From the NCBI RefSeq assembly GCF_036345175.1, contig NZ_CP107780.1:1984001-2048000 (forward strand): a stretch of 64,000 bases of DNA. The letters run 5' to 3'. The notes under the pieces were generated by a model that worked only from the letters and a program-made list of their open reading frames with translations, made no database searches and was not told where the DNA came from. Made by a program: the position numbers and the translations under genes. This stretch comes from Streptomyces sp. NBC_00576 (GTDB lineage Bacteria > Actinomycetota > Actinomycetes > Streptomycetales > Streptomycetaceae). Shown here piece after piece: positions 9,046-17,538 of the stretch (position 1 is its first letter; the number at the start of each line of letters is the position of its first letter).

Positions 9046-9057
9046 TGAAACCATTCG
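9046..9057. promoter_or_regulatory. Weak LacI-type motif before the second rhamnosidase
   Basis: TGAAACCATTCG matches the reverse complement of the 4728 operator at 10 of 12 positions and lies 12 bp before the ATG. It is degenerate and could be chance. Confidence 0.25.
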
Positions 9058-9069
9058 GATGGGATTGCC

Positions 9070-12000
9070 ATGCTCCGTAAACGCCCGCTTCTGTTCGTAC
9101 TCCTGAGAGGCCTTCTCGTGTTCGCCGTGGTCGGAGGCACAGCGGTCGTGCCTGCGTCCGCTTCCCCTGCGGCGCCTGCGGCGTCGGTTTCGGACGCGCC
9201 GTTCTCCGTGAGGACTCCGACCACCAACGGCCGGGTGAACCCCCTGGGCATAGGTGGTGAGGACCCGGTCTTCGGCTGGGAGTTGGCGTCGGCCCGGCGG
9301 GCGACTTCGCAGAAGGCGTACGAGATCCAGGTCGGAAGCACGCCCGGGTCCGCCGATGTGTGGTCGTCCGGCAAGGTCGCCTCCGACCGACAGGTCGGCG
9401 TCCGGTACGGCGGTCCTGCCCTGAAACCGGCCACCCGCTACTACTGGCGCGTACGGGCCTGGGACGACAGGAAGGCCGCGAGCCCGTGGAGCGCACACGC
9501 GTCCTTCGAGACGGGTCTGCTGAACTCCGGCGACTGGGACGGCGCCCAGTGGATCACCCGTCCTGAGGCCGCGAGTGAGCTGGACAAGTGGACCGACTAC
9601 GTCGCCACGGTCGAGTTCAAGATCGACAGTGCCGCCTTCGGCATGTTCCTGCGTGCCTCCGACGCGAGCAACGGTTACATGTGGCAGTTCAACGTCACGG
9701 GCCCGACCCCGATGCTGAGGCTGCACAAACAGGTCAAGAGCAACTACAGCGTGTTGCAGGAGGTGGATCTCGCACCCTACGGCTTCACCGACGCGAGTCT
9801 CCTCACCGGCCGGCACACCGTCCGCTACGACGTGGTGGGCACCACCATCAGGACGACCCTCGACGGCAAGCTGGTCAACACCTTCACGGACACCACGTTC
9901 AGCAAGGGCTACCTCGGTTTCCGCACCCACGGATGCTGTGGCGAGCAGGGAACCGTCTACGACGCCGTCGTGACCGGCGCCGACGGCGCCACGCTGGTCG
10001 ACACCGACTTCGCCTCCGACCGGAACCCGTTCACCGGCGGTGAGATCGTCGACTCCGCCCTCGTGGTGTCCGGCACCACGGACGCCCTCTACGGACCCGC
10101 GGCCCGGCCGATGCCGCTGCTGCGCAAGGGCTTCGCGACCAAGGCGGGCAAGAAGGTCGCCTCCGCGCGGGTCTACGCGTCGGCGCTCGGCGTCTACGAG
10201 CTGGAGATCAACGGCGAGCCGGTCGGCGACCAGGTGCTCGCCCCGGGGTGGACGAACTACCACAAGCGCATCCAGTCCCAGACCTACGACGTGACGAAGC
10301 TGCTCGCCCGCGGCGACAACGCGATCGGCGCGTCCTTGGCGAACGGCTGGTGGGCCGGGAAGGTCGGACTCGGCTGGAGCCGCCAGTACGGGGACGCTCC
10401 CGCTCTCGTGGCGAAGCTGCGCATCACCTACACCGACGGTTCGGTCCAGTGGATCGCAACGGACGGTTCGTGGAAGACGGCAGAGGGCCCGTACGTCAAG
10501 GCCGACCTGCAGGACGGCGAGACCTATGACGCCCGTCTGAAGCCCTCGGGCTGGAGCCGGCCGGGATTCGACGACGCGACGTGGGAGCCCGCCGCGGGCC
10601 TGGAGTCCCGGACCGCCCTGCTGGTCCCGCAGAGCGACGAGCCGGTACGCCGGACCCAGGTGCTCCAGGCCCGGACGATGACCGAGCCCACCCCCGGCGC
10701 CTACGTCTACGACCTCGGGCAGAACATGGTCGGAGTGTCGCGGCTGACCCTCACCGGCTCCGCCGGCCAGACCGTCAGGATCCGCTACGCGGAGGTGCTC
10801 AACAAGAACGGCACCCTCTACACCGACAACTTCCGCACCGCCAGGGTCACCGACCGCTACACCTTCGCCAAGACCGGAACGGCGACCTACGAGCCCACCT
10901 TCACCCAGCACGGATTCCGCTACATCGAGATCACCGGGGTGAGCGGGCCTCCCGCGCTCTGGGACGTCAAGGGTGTGGTGTGGGGATCCGACCTCCCCTC
11001 CACCGGTGCACTGAAGACCTCGGACACCATGCTGAACCAGCTGGTGAGCAACATCTCCTGGAGCCAGCGGGGCAACTTCCTCTCCATCCCCACCGACACC
11101 CCCGCCCGCGACGAACGTCTGGGCTGGACGGGAGACATCAGCCTCTTCGCGCCGACGGCCAACTACCTGGTCGACACCCGCGCGTTCCTGTCCCACTGGA
11201 TGGCGGACGTACGCAACTCCCAGTACGCCAACGGTGATCTGCCCGCGGTCGTACCGACGCCCCAGGGCCAGTTCGGTGACAGCGGTGTCGGCTGGTCCGA
11301 CGTGATGATCACCGTGCCGTACTCCGTGTGGCGCTCCTACGACGACACCCGCATCCTGCGGGAGAACTACCCGGCCATGCGGAAGTTCTTCCAGTTCGTG
11401 CGCGACAGCGCCGGAGCGGACCTTCTCGAACCCGGCCGCACCACGTTCTTCACCAACGACTGGCTGCATCTGGACGACCCGACCGAGCAGGGCATCCTGG
11501 GCACGGCCTACTACGCCGAGAACGCCCGCATGATGGCGGAGATGGCCAAGGCCCTCGGCGACGACGCGGCGGCCTCCGACTACGGCAAGCTCTCCGCCGA
11601 CATCCGCGACGCCTTCACCAAGGCCTATGTCGCAGCCGACGGCACCGTCAAGGGCAACTCGCAGACCGGGTACGCGATGGCCCTCGGCATGAACCTCGTC
11701 CCGGATCCGGCACTGGTGGAGAAGGTCGGTGAGAAGTTCGTGGCCAAACTGGCGCTCACCGACAACCACCTCAGGACCGGCTTCATCGGCACACCGCTGC
11801 TGCTGCCCGCGTTGAGCAAAATCGGCCGGGCCGACCTGGCCTACAAGATGCTGCTGCACAAGGACTACCCGTCCTGGGGCTACGAGGTCGCAGGCGGTGC
11901 CACCACCATGTGGGAGCGCTGGAACTCGATCATGCCCAACGGCGACTTCGGCCCGGTCGACATGAACTCCTTCAACCACTACGCCTACGGCGCCGTGGGC

Positions 12001-12660
12001 GACTGGATGTTCCAGAACATCGGCGGCCTCTCCGCGATCGACCCCGGCTACAAGCGCTCCCGGATCGCTCCGATGCCCGGCGGAAACCTGACGAAGGGCT
12101 CAGGAAGCCTCAAGACCGTCTACGGCCTTCTCTCCTCGAAGTGGAGCACCCGCGACGGAGCCCTCGACCTGAAGGTGACCGTTCCGGTCAACACCGTCGC
12201 GGAGGTTCACGTGCCGTCGACGACCCGCTGGGCGGTCACCGAGGGCGGCCGGCCTGCGGATTCCGCCAAGGGAGTCCGGTTCCTCCGGATGGAGAAGGGG
12301 GCTGCCGTGTTCGAGGTCGGGTCGGGCGCCTACCGTTTCGGCGTCGACACCGTCCTCGGCGGCCTCGGCGAGGCCAAGGAGGCAGCCGGAGAACTGCGGG
12401 ATCTGGTGGCGGGCCTGGACGCTCCGGGCGCATCGACGGCCAGTCGTTGGGCCCGGCAGGTCCAGACCTCGGTCGGATCCGCATGGACCACCCACGTGGC
12501 GGATGGCGCGCACGGCACCGATGAACACGTGGACCGGGCCTTGGCACGGCTCGGTGACATCGGAGACTGGACCGCTCAGCAGGTTGGCAACGGAACCCTG
12601 ACAGCTTCCCAGGGAGACGCGGTGCGAGCGCTCGTCGACCGCGTCGAAAAGGGACTGTGA
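9070..12660 (+). CDS. Secreted alpha-L-rhamnosidase, GH78, with inserted beta-sandwich module
   Basis: Exported GH78 rhamnosidase (1196 aa). A signal peptide covers about residues 1-32 with cleavage after ASA. A fibronectin-like rhamnosidase N-domain follows. Residues about 170-330 (KWTDYVATVEFKIDSAAFGM onward) form an inserted concanavalin-like beta-sandwich absent from the 935-aa paralogue upstream. The shared order then resumes: RVYASALGVYELEING, the acid motif TPARDERLGWTGD near residue 680, the base motif MWERWNSIMPNG near residue 950 and a C-terminal beta domain. The last 95 residues are helical and resemble a FIVAR-like spacer. It probably trims pectic rhamnogalacturonan outside the cell, while the upstream enzyme works inside. 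The ribosome site is weak (GGATGGG). Confidence 0.9.
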   Translation: MLRKRPLLFVLLRGLLVFAVVGGTAVVPASASPAAPAASVSDAPFSVRTPTTNGRVNPLGIGGEDPVFGWELASARRATSQKAYEIQVGSTPGSADVWSSGKVASDRQVGVRYGGPALKPATRYYWRVRAWDDRKAASPWSAHASFETGLLNSGDWDGAQWITRPEAASELDKWTDYVATVEFKIDSAAFGMFLRASDASNGYMWQFNVTGPTPMLRLHKQVKSNYSVLQEVDLAPYGFTDASLLTGRHTVRYDVVGTTIRTTLDGKLVNTFTDTTFSKGYLGFRTHGCCGEQGTVYDAVVTGADGATLVDTDFASDRNPFTGGEIVDSALVVSGTTDALYGPAARPMPLLRKGFATKAGKKVASARVYASALGVYELEINGEPVGDQVLAPGWTNYHKRIQSQTYDVTKLLARGDNAIGASLANGWWAGKVGLGWSRQYGDAPALVAKLRITYTDGSVQWIATDGSWKTAEGPYVKADLQDGETYDARLKPSGWSRPGFDDATWEPAAGLESRTALLVPQSDEPVRRTQVLQARTMTEPTPGAYVYDLGQNMVGVSRLTLTGSAGQTVRIRYAEVLNKNGTLYTDNFRTARVTDRYTFAKTGTATYEPTFTQHGFRYIEITGVSGPPALWDVKGVVWGSDLPSTGALKTSDTMLNQLVSNISWSQRGNFLSIPTDTPARDERLGWTGDISLFAPTANYLVDTRAFLSHWMADVRNSQYANGDLPAVVPTPQGQFGDSGVGWSDVMITVPYSVWRSYDDTRILRENYPAMRKFFQFVRDSAGADLLEPGRTTFFTNDWLHLDDPTEQGILGTAYYAENARMMAEMAKALGDDAAASDYGKLSADIRDAFTKAYVAADGTVKGNSQTGYAMALGMNLVPDPALVEKVGEKFVAKLALTDNHLRTGFIGTPLLLPALSKIGRADLAYKMLLHKDYPSWGYEVAGGATTMWERWNSIMPNGDFGPVDMNSFNHYAYGAVGDWMFQNIGGLSAIDPGYKRSRIAPMPGGNLTKGSGSLKTVYGLLSSKWSTRDGALDLKVTVPVNTVAEVHVPSTTRWAVTEGGRPADSAKGVRFLRMEKGAAVFEVGSGAYRFGVDTVLGGLGEAKEAAGELRDLVAGLDAPGASTASRWARQVQTSVGSAWTTHVADGAHGTDEHVDRALARLGDIGDWTAQQVGNGTLTASQGDAVRALVDRVEKGL

Positions 12661-12783
12661 GTCTGCCCGTCCCGCCGGTGAACACCGAACCACGATGGCG
12701 GCCCGCAGTCGCCATGTGGTTGCCCGGCTCCGCGGTCCCGATCAGGATCGCCCGCCGGAACAGCGGCAGCTGCCGCTGACATC

Positions 12784-12832
12784 GCTCTCCTGCCGGCCTG
12801 GTTCAGGCCGGCAGGAGAGCGTGTCTTTTTTT
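12784..12832 (+). terminator. Rho-independent terminator of the rhamnosidase operon
   Basis: A perfect 17-bp stem starting GCTCTCCTGCCGGCCTG, a 3-nt loop and then a run of seven T (GTGTCTTTTTTT) lie 120 bp after the rhamnosidase stop. This is the clearest intrinsic terminator in the window. Confidence 0.9.
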
Positions 12833-12872
12833 GGAAGGGAGCCGTGCAGCGGCCCCAGGTGGCCGGTCGAGA

Positions 12873-13037
12873 CACGTCGCCGAGGTCACCGCCGTCACCG
12901 ACCCCGACGGCAGCACGGTGGTCTACCGGGTCACGGGTGCACTGTTCTTCGCCCCCTCCAACGACCTGGTGGCCAGTGCGACGGAGGAGGTGTCGCCGCT
13001 CTGGACGCCGTCGAGACCAAGTACTCCGGCAACACAA
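12873..13037 (+). pseudogene. Remnant of the STAS tail of a SulP anion transporter
   Basis: The translation VTDPDGSTVVYRVTGALFFA then PSNDLV looks like the cytosolic STAS domain at the C-terminus of SulP sulfate/bicarbonate transporters. About 30 expected residues are then missing, and the homology continues in another frame as GGVAALDAVETKY (12986-13025). Transporter membrane segments are absent, and no start or intact frame exists. It is best read as a decayed fragment with a deletion and a frameshift. The family call rests on motif memory. Confidence 0.6.
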
Positions 13038-13095
13038 CTGGCGCCGCGGGAAGGCAGCGCACCCCCACGGCCCTCCGGGACGGCAGCGCGTTGTC

Positions 13096-13113
13096 TTACG
13101 GAGTCGTGACGTG
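13096..13113 (+). promoter_or_regulatory. Weak copy of the tandem response-regulator motif before the SDR gene
   Basis: TTACGGAGTCGTGACGTG carries TTACG and TGACG half-sites 11 bp apart. It ends 38 bp before TACCGT (13151-13156), the leaderless -10 candidate. It is a weaker copy of the sites at 16125-16142 and 19998-20015. Confidence 0.35.
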
Positions 13114-13162
13114 ACGGCCGCGGCCAGGGATCACGACGGCTGAGCCGCCCTACCGTGGGCGC

Positions 13163-14161
13163 ATGCGTGTACTGGTCACCGGCGGTGCCGGGTTCATCGG
13201 GTCCCATGTCGTCGAGGCCCTTCGGGCGCGCGGACACGAGCCCGTCGTGTTCGACGTGTGCGACGACCCCGACGCGGACGTACGGAATCAAGAGGCCGTG
13301 GCCCGTGCCCTGTCCGGTATCGACGCCGTGTGCCATCAGGCGGCCATGGTCGGGCTGGGCACCGGTTTCACCGACGCGGCGGAGTACGTCTCCCGCAACG
13401 ACCTCGGCACCGCCGTACTGCTCACCGCCATGGCCGAGAAGGGCGTACAGCGGCTGGTGCTGGCCGGATCGATGGTGGTGTACGGGGAAGGGCGGTACAC
13501 CTGCGCACGGCACGGGGTGGTGCGGCCGGGGCCTCGGGCGGTCACCGATCTGGAGGCCGGGCGGTTCGAGCCACGGTGTCCCGGGTGCGGGGAGGGCCTG
13601 TCGCCGGGACTGGTCGCCGAGGAGGCACCGGTGGACCCGCGGAACGTGTACGCCACCACCAAGCTCGCCCAGGAGCATCTTGCCGCCGCGTGGGCACGGG
13701 CAACCGGCGGGTCGGCGGTCTCGCTGCGCTACCACAACGTGTACGGGCCGCGGATGCCGCGGGACACCCCGTACGCCGGGGTCGCCTCCTTCTTCCGGTC
13801 GGCGCTCGCCCGGGGTCGGGCCCCACGTGTGTTCGAGGACGGCCGGCAGCGGCGGGACTTCGTACACGTACGGGATGTCGCGGCGGCCAACGCGACGGCG
13901 CTGGAAGCGGAGCGGGCTGTCGGCGCGCTCACCGCGTACAACACGGGCAGCGGCGAACCGCACACCGTGGGCGAGATGGCGCGGGCGCTGGCCGCCGCGC
14001 ACGGCGGGCCCGAACCGGTCGTGACCGGCGAGTACCGGCTGGGGGACGTACGGCACATCACGGCGGACTCGTCCCGGCTGCGGTCGGAGCTGGGGTGGAA
14101 GCCGGAGGTCGGATTCGAGGAGGGCATGCGGGAGTTCGCCCGGGCCGGAATGCGGTCGTAG
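13163..14161 (+). CDS. NAD-dependent sugar epimerase/dehydratase (extended SDR) with Cys/His insertion
   Basis: Probable nucleotide-sugar epimerase or dehydratase (332 aa). The Rossmann nucleotide motif TGGAGFIG is at residues 6-13, the active-site Ser is in LAGSMVVYG (Ser103) and YATTK holds Tyr163 and Lys167. Unusual for the family, residues 114-142 carry C-x2-H ... C-x2-C (C114, H117, C139, C142), which could bind zinc. The gene is probably leaderless: TACCGT ends 6 nt before the ATG and no ribosome site is seen. It converges on the two-component genes and heads a cluster of glycosyltransferase and methyltransferase genes, which suggests a role in making or modifying a sugar donor. Substrate unknown. 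Confidence 0.85.
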   Translation: MRVLVTGGAGFIGSHVVEALRARGHEPVVFDVCDDPDADVRNQEAVARALSGIDAVCHQAAMVGLGTGFTDAAEYVSRNDLGTAVLLTAMAEKGVQRLVLAGSMVVYGEGRYTCARHGVVRPGPRAVTDLEAGRFEPRCPGCGEGLSPGLVAEEAPVDPRNVYATTKLAQEHLAAAWARATGGSAVSLRYHNVYGPRMPRDTPYAGVASFFRSALARGRAPRVFEDGRQRRDFVHVRDVAAANATALEAERAVGALTAYNTGSGEPHTVGEMARALAAAHGGPEPVVTGEYRLGDVRHITADSSRLRSELGWKPEVGFEEGMREFARAGMRS

Positions 14162-14174
14162 GGCGGGAGGACCG

Positions 14175-14216
14175 GTGGTGCTGCCCGCCTCAGGAAGCGG
14201 CTGCGGGCAGCACCAC
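14175..14216. terminator. Bidirectional terminator between convergent genes
   Basis: A perfect 14-bp inverted repeat (GTGGTGCTGCCCGC, 14-nt loop) sits between the SDR stop and the histidine kinase stop. Its right arm falls inside the last kinase codons. It can end both transcripts. Confidence 0.6.
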
Positions 14217-15302
14217 TTCGAAGCGGCAGCCGCCGGGGATGTTGCGGACCGTGGCGCGGCCCTGGTGGGCCTCCACGATGCCGCGGACGATGGCCAGGCC
14301 GAGCCCGGCGCCGGCCGGAGGCGTGCGGGCGTGGGTGCCGCGCCAGCCGGTGTCGAAGACGCGGGGCAGGTCCTCTTCGGGGATGCCGCCGCAGCCGTCG
14401 GACACGGACAGCATCACGCCGTCGGCCAGGCGTTCGGCGGCCACCATGACGGTGCCGTCCGTGGGGGTGCGCCGGATCGCGTTGACGAGGAGGTTGCCCA
14501 GGACGCGGCTCATCTCCTTGCCGTCCACCTCCACCGGCACCTGCTCGACGCGCCCTCCGACGAGTCGTACCCCGTGTTCGTGGGCCAGCGGATACACGCC
14601 GGCGAGGGCATCGCCCACCAGGTCGTACACGGACATCCGGGAGGTCGACAGAGCCAGCGCGCCGGCGTGGATGCGGGAGAGTTCGAAGAGGTCGCCGACC
14701 ATGTCGTTGAGGCGTTCGACCTCGGTGCGCATCTGGCGCAGATAGCGGCCGGGGTCGGTGGCGACGCCGTCCTCCAGCGCCTCGGACATCGCGCGCAGGC
14801 CCGCGAGCGGGGTGCGCAGGTCGTGCGAGATCCAGGCGACGAGTTCACGGCGGGACGACTCAAGGGCGCGCTCGCGCTCCCGGGATTCGGCCAGCTTCGC
14901 GCTGGTGGCCTCCAACTCGCGGCTGAGCGCGGCGAGTTCGGCGTTGGCCGGACCGTGGGGCGCGGTGAAGTCGCCGCCGTCTCCGAAGGAGCGGGCGGCG
15001 AGGGTGAGTTCGCGGCTGCCGGCGACCACCCAGCGGCCGAGCACCAGCGCGGTGGCCAGGGAGACGACGGCCGCCATCGCGACCACCGTCGTGACCACGG
15101 ACAGGTCGTGCGCGGACAGGAACATCGCCTGCGCCACGGCCAGGGTGCCCGCGAGCATCGCGGTCACGGCGACCGCCGCCACCACGGTGAGCGAGCTGGT
15201 CAGCGACCGGCGGCGCAGCAGCCACAGGGTGCCCGCGCCGAGCAGCCCGGCCCCGCCGGCGCCGAGGAAGGCGTACAGGGCGATGAGAAGGGTGTCGCGC
15301 AT
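14190..15302 (-). CDS. Sensor histidine kinase of an OmpR-type two-component system
   Basis: Membrane sensor kinase (370 aa). Three hydrophobic segments cover about residues 5-29, 34-62 and 68-93, with little extracellular loop, so it may sense a membrane or redox signal. A HAMP-like linker leads to the phosphoacceptor motif WISHDLRTPLAGLRAMSEAL. The ATPase domain shows NLLVNAIRRTP (N box), SDGCGGIPEEDL (G1) and GAGLGLAIVRG (G2). The ATG has AGGAG 5 nt upstream and starts 2 nt after the response regulator stop, so the pair is one transcript. The 370-aa length is normal for the class. Confidence 0.92.
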   Translation of the reverse strand: MRDTLLIALYAFLGAGGAGLLGAGTLWLLRRRSLTSSLTVVAAVAVTAMLAGTLAVAQAMFLSAHDLSVVTTVVAMAAVVSLATALVLGRWVVAGSRELTLAARSFGDGGDFTAPHGPANAELAALSRELEATSAKLAESRERERALESSRRELVAWISHDLRTPLAGLRAMSEALEDGVATDPGRYLRQMRTEVERLNDMVGDLFELSRIHAGALALSTSRMSVYDLVGDALAGVYPLAHEHGVRLVGGRVEQVPVEVDGKEMSRVLGNLLVNAIRRTPTDGTVMVAAERLADGVMLSVSDGCGGIPEEDLPRVFDTGWRGTHARTPPAGAGLGLAIVRGIVEAHQGRATVRNIPGGCRFEVVLPAAAS

Positions 15303-15304
15303 GA

Positions 15305-16066
15305 TCACTCCTGGCCCTGGCCGGCGGCGCCCGCCGGATCGAATCGGTAGCCGACGCCCCACACCGTCTGGATCAGGCGGGGCCGGGCGGGATCGTCCTC
15401 GACCTTGTTGCGCAGCCGGCGGACGTGCACCGTGACAGTGGAGAGGTCGCCGAAGTCCCAGCCCCACACCTCGCGCATCAGATCCTCGCGGCTGTAGGCC
15501 CGGCCCGGATGCCGGAGGAAGAACGCGAGCAGGTCGAACTCGCGCAGGGTGAGGGCCAGTTCGGCGCCGTTCTTGGCGGCGCGGCGGGCGGCCGGGTCGA
15601 CGGTGAGGCCGGCCCCGCCGAGGGGCCGCGCGCCCACCGGGGGCCGGGTGCGGCGCAGTACGGACTCCACTCGCAGCACCAGCTCCCGGGGGCTGAACGG
15701 CTTCGTCACGTAGTCGTCCGCGCCCACTTCCAAGCCCATGATGCGGTCGTCCTCGTCGCCGCGGGCGGTGAGCATGATGACCGGGACGGGGCCGCGTCCG
15801 CGCAGCCGCCGGCACACCTCCAGGCCGTCCATGCCGGGCAGCATCAGGTCGAGAACCACCAGGTCGGGCCAGTGCGCGGCGGCGCCGGCGAGGGCGGTCG
15901 GCCCGTCCTCCGCCCGGTCCACCAGATATCCGGCGCGATCGAGGTAGCCCGAGACGACCTCGGCGACGGTGGGATCGTCGTCGACGACGAGGACCCGGGC
16001 GCGGGCGGCCCCGGCCCCTCGGCCGGCGGAGGTGTCCGCTGCCTGCTCGTGTGGCTGCTGTTCCAT
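15305..16066 (-). CDS. OmpR/PhoB-type response regulator
   Basis: DNA-binding response regulator (253 aa). After a polar head of about 22 residues, the receiver domain carries VLVVDDDPTVAE, the phosphorylated Asp in LVVLDLMLPGMDG, and VTKPFSPREL with the conserved Lys. The winged-helix C-terminus reads VTVHVRRLRNKVEDDPARPR and TVWGVGYRFD. No ribosome site precedes the ATG. It is co-transcribed with the histidine kinase. Proteins of this type bind tandem direct repeats about 11 bp apart. Such repeats occur in its own divergent promoter region and between the molybdoprotein and membrane GT genes, so those are its likely targets (inference). Confidence 0.92.
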   Translation of the reverse strand: MEQQPHEQAADTSAGRGAGAARARVLVVDDDPTVAEVVSGYLDRAGYLVDRAEDGPTALAGAAAHWPDLVVLDLMLPGMDGLEVCRRLRGRGPVPVIMLTARGDEDDRIMGLEVGADDYVTKPFSPRELVLRVESVLRRTRPPVGARPLGGAGLTVDPAARRAAKNGAELALTLREFDLLAFFLRHPGRAYSREDLMREVWGWDFGDLSTVTVHVRRLRNKVEDDPARPRLIQTVWGVGYRFDPAGAAGQGQE

Positions 16067-16124
16067 ACAGCCAGCGTCGCACCACGTGCTCTCGCGCGGC
16101 GCCCCGCAGCCGTCCGCAGGCACT

Positions 16125-16142
16125 GACGTCCGCGTTTCGTAA
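16125..16142 (-). promoter_or_regulatory. Tandem response-regulator motif, copy A
   Basis: On the minus strand the site reads TTACGAAACGCGGACGTC, with half-sites TTACG and GGACG 11 bp apart. Its 16-bp core matches copy B (20000-20015) at 15 of 16 positions. It lies between the divergent response regulator and GT2 genes, 35-37 bp before the GT2 -10 candidate TAGGGT (16177-16182). Confidence 0.6.
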
Positions 16143-16189
16143 GGAGCCGAAGTCCGATATGTACTGTTCGCGTTCGTAGGGTGAAAGTC

Positions 16190-16915
16190 GTGATGACCTC
16201 TTCCGCACCCGAGGACGTCGATGTCGTCCTCCCCTGTCTGAACGAGGCCGAGGCCCTGCCGTGGGTACTCGACCGCGTTCCTCCCGGTTGGCGCGCCATC
16301 GTCGTGGACAACGGCTCCACCGACGGCTCGGCCGACATCGCCCGCGAGCGCGGCGCGACCGTCGTGCACGAAGCCCGGCGCGGCTTCGGCGCCGCCTGCC
16401 ATGCCGGGCTGACTGCCGCGACGGCCGAGATCGTGTGTTTCTGCGACTGCGACGCCTCGCTGGATCCGGCCCTGCTCATGCCGTTCGTACGCGAAGTGCA
16501 AGGCGGCGAGGCCGATTTGGTGCTCGGGCGGCGTCGGCCGCAGGGCCGGGGTGCCTGGCCCGTCCATGCGCGGGCCGGCAATCTCGCGCTCTCCCGGATG
16601 CTGCGCCGGCGTACCGGCCTGCGGCTGCACGACCTCGGTCCCCTGCGCGCCGCGCGCCGCGAGGCGCTGCTCGGTCTGGACCTGACCGACCGGCGCAGCG
16701 GCTACCCGTTGCAGATGGTCGTGCGCGCCGCCGACGCGGGCTGGCGCGTCACCGAGCACGACGTCCCGTACCTGCCGCGCTCCGGTGCCTCGAAAGTGAC
16801 CGGGACCTGGCGCGGCACCTGGGAGGCGGTACGGGACATGAGCCGCGTCCTGGCTCAAGCGCCCGTCGTACCCACGGCGGCCGAAGTACAGGGCCACGAA
16901 GGAATCCGTCGATGA
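16190..16915 (+). CDS. GT2-family glycosyltransferase (polyprenyl-phosphate type)
   Basis: Inverting GT-A glycosyltransferase (about 241 aa), probably making a lipid-linked or surface sugar. It shows VDVVLPCLNEAEALPWVLD, VVDNGSTDGS (nucleotide binding) and CFCDCDASLDP, where the metal-binding DxD is expected. No membrane helix is visible. Starts are ambiguous: GTG 16190 lies 7 nt after TAGGGT, the leaderless arrangement of this cluster, ATG 16193 is the next codon, and GTG 16181 lacks a ribosome site. The stop overlaps the next gene as ATGA, forming a three-gene operon with the DUF2064 protein and a methyltransferase. Confidence 0.85.
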   Translation: MMTSSAPEDVDVVLPCLNEAEALPWVLDRVPPGWRAIVVDNGSTDGSADIARERGATVVHEARRGFGAACHAGLTAATAEIVCFCDCDASLDPALLMPFVREVQGGEADLVLGRRRPQGRGAWPVHARAGNLALSRMLRRRTGLRLHDLGPLRAARREALLGLDLTDRRSGYPLQMVVRAADAGWRVTEHDVPYLPRSGASKVTGTWRGTWEAVRDMSRVLAQAPVVPTAAEVQGHEGIRR

Positions 16916-17538
16916 CCACTCTGCTCGTCATCGCCAAGGAACCCCGGCCGGGACGGGTGAAGACCCGGCTCACTCCGCCGTTCACGCCCGAGGAGGCCGC
17001 GGCGCTCGCCGAGGCGGCCCTCACGGACACCCTGCGAACGGTGGCCGGGACACCCGTCCGGCGCCGGGTCCTGGTCCTCGACGGGACGGCCGGGCCCTGG
17101 CTGCCGCCCGGCTTCGACGTCGTACCGCAGTGCGCGGGCGGCCTCGACGAGAGGCTGGCGGCGGCCTTCGCCGGCTGCGACGGCCCGGCTCTGCTGATCG
17201 GGATGGACACCCCGCAGGTCACCCCGGGCCTGCTCACTGTGGACTTCGACGGGTACGACGCCTGCTTCGGTCCGGCCGACGACGGCGGCTTCTGGGCGCT
17301 CGGGCTGGCGGAGCCGGACCCCGAGTTGCTGCGTGGCGTCCCCATGTCGACGCCGGCCACCGGCGCCGTCCAGCGCGACCGGCTGGTCGCCGCGGGCCTG
17401 CGGGTACGTGAGCTGCCGCGGCTGCGGGACGTGGACACCGCAGCCGACGCCGAAGCGGTCGCCGCGGTGGCGCCGTACGGTTGCTTCGCCGCGGAACTGG
17501 CCCGGCTGGCCCGGCTGCGGACGGCCGGCCGCCGATGA
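16912..17538 (+). CDS. DUF2064 / TIGR04282 nucleotidyltransferase-like protein
   Basis: 208-aa protein of the DUF2064 family, a GT-A-fold group often annotated as glycosyltransferase or guanylyltransferase-like. The family signatures are LLVIAKEPRPGRVKTRL at the N-terminus, LLIGMDTPQVT and GPADDGGFWALGL. It probably activates or transfers a sugar, but the reaction is not known. The start has GAAGGA upstream and overlaps the GT2 stop by 4 bp; its own stop overlaps the methyltransferase start in the same way. Strict coupling of these three genes implies a shared pathway. Confidence 0.85.
   Translation: MTTLLVIAKEPRPGRVKTRLTPPFTPEEAAALAEAALTDTLRTVAGTPVRRRVLVLDGTAGPWLPPGFDVVPQCAGGLDERLAAAFAGCDGPALLIGMDTPQVTPGLLTVDFDGYDACFGPADDGGFWALGLAEPDPELLRGVPMSTPATGAVQRDRLVAAGLRVRELPRLRDVDTAADAEAVAAVAPYGCFAAELARLARLRTAGRR

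Noticed and set aside
8500..11979. Open frame of 1159 codons on the minus strand
   Set aside because: It is antisense to the two rhamnosidase genes and has no domain motifs. Long antisense frames are a normal effect of very high GC at third positions.
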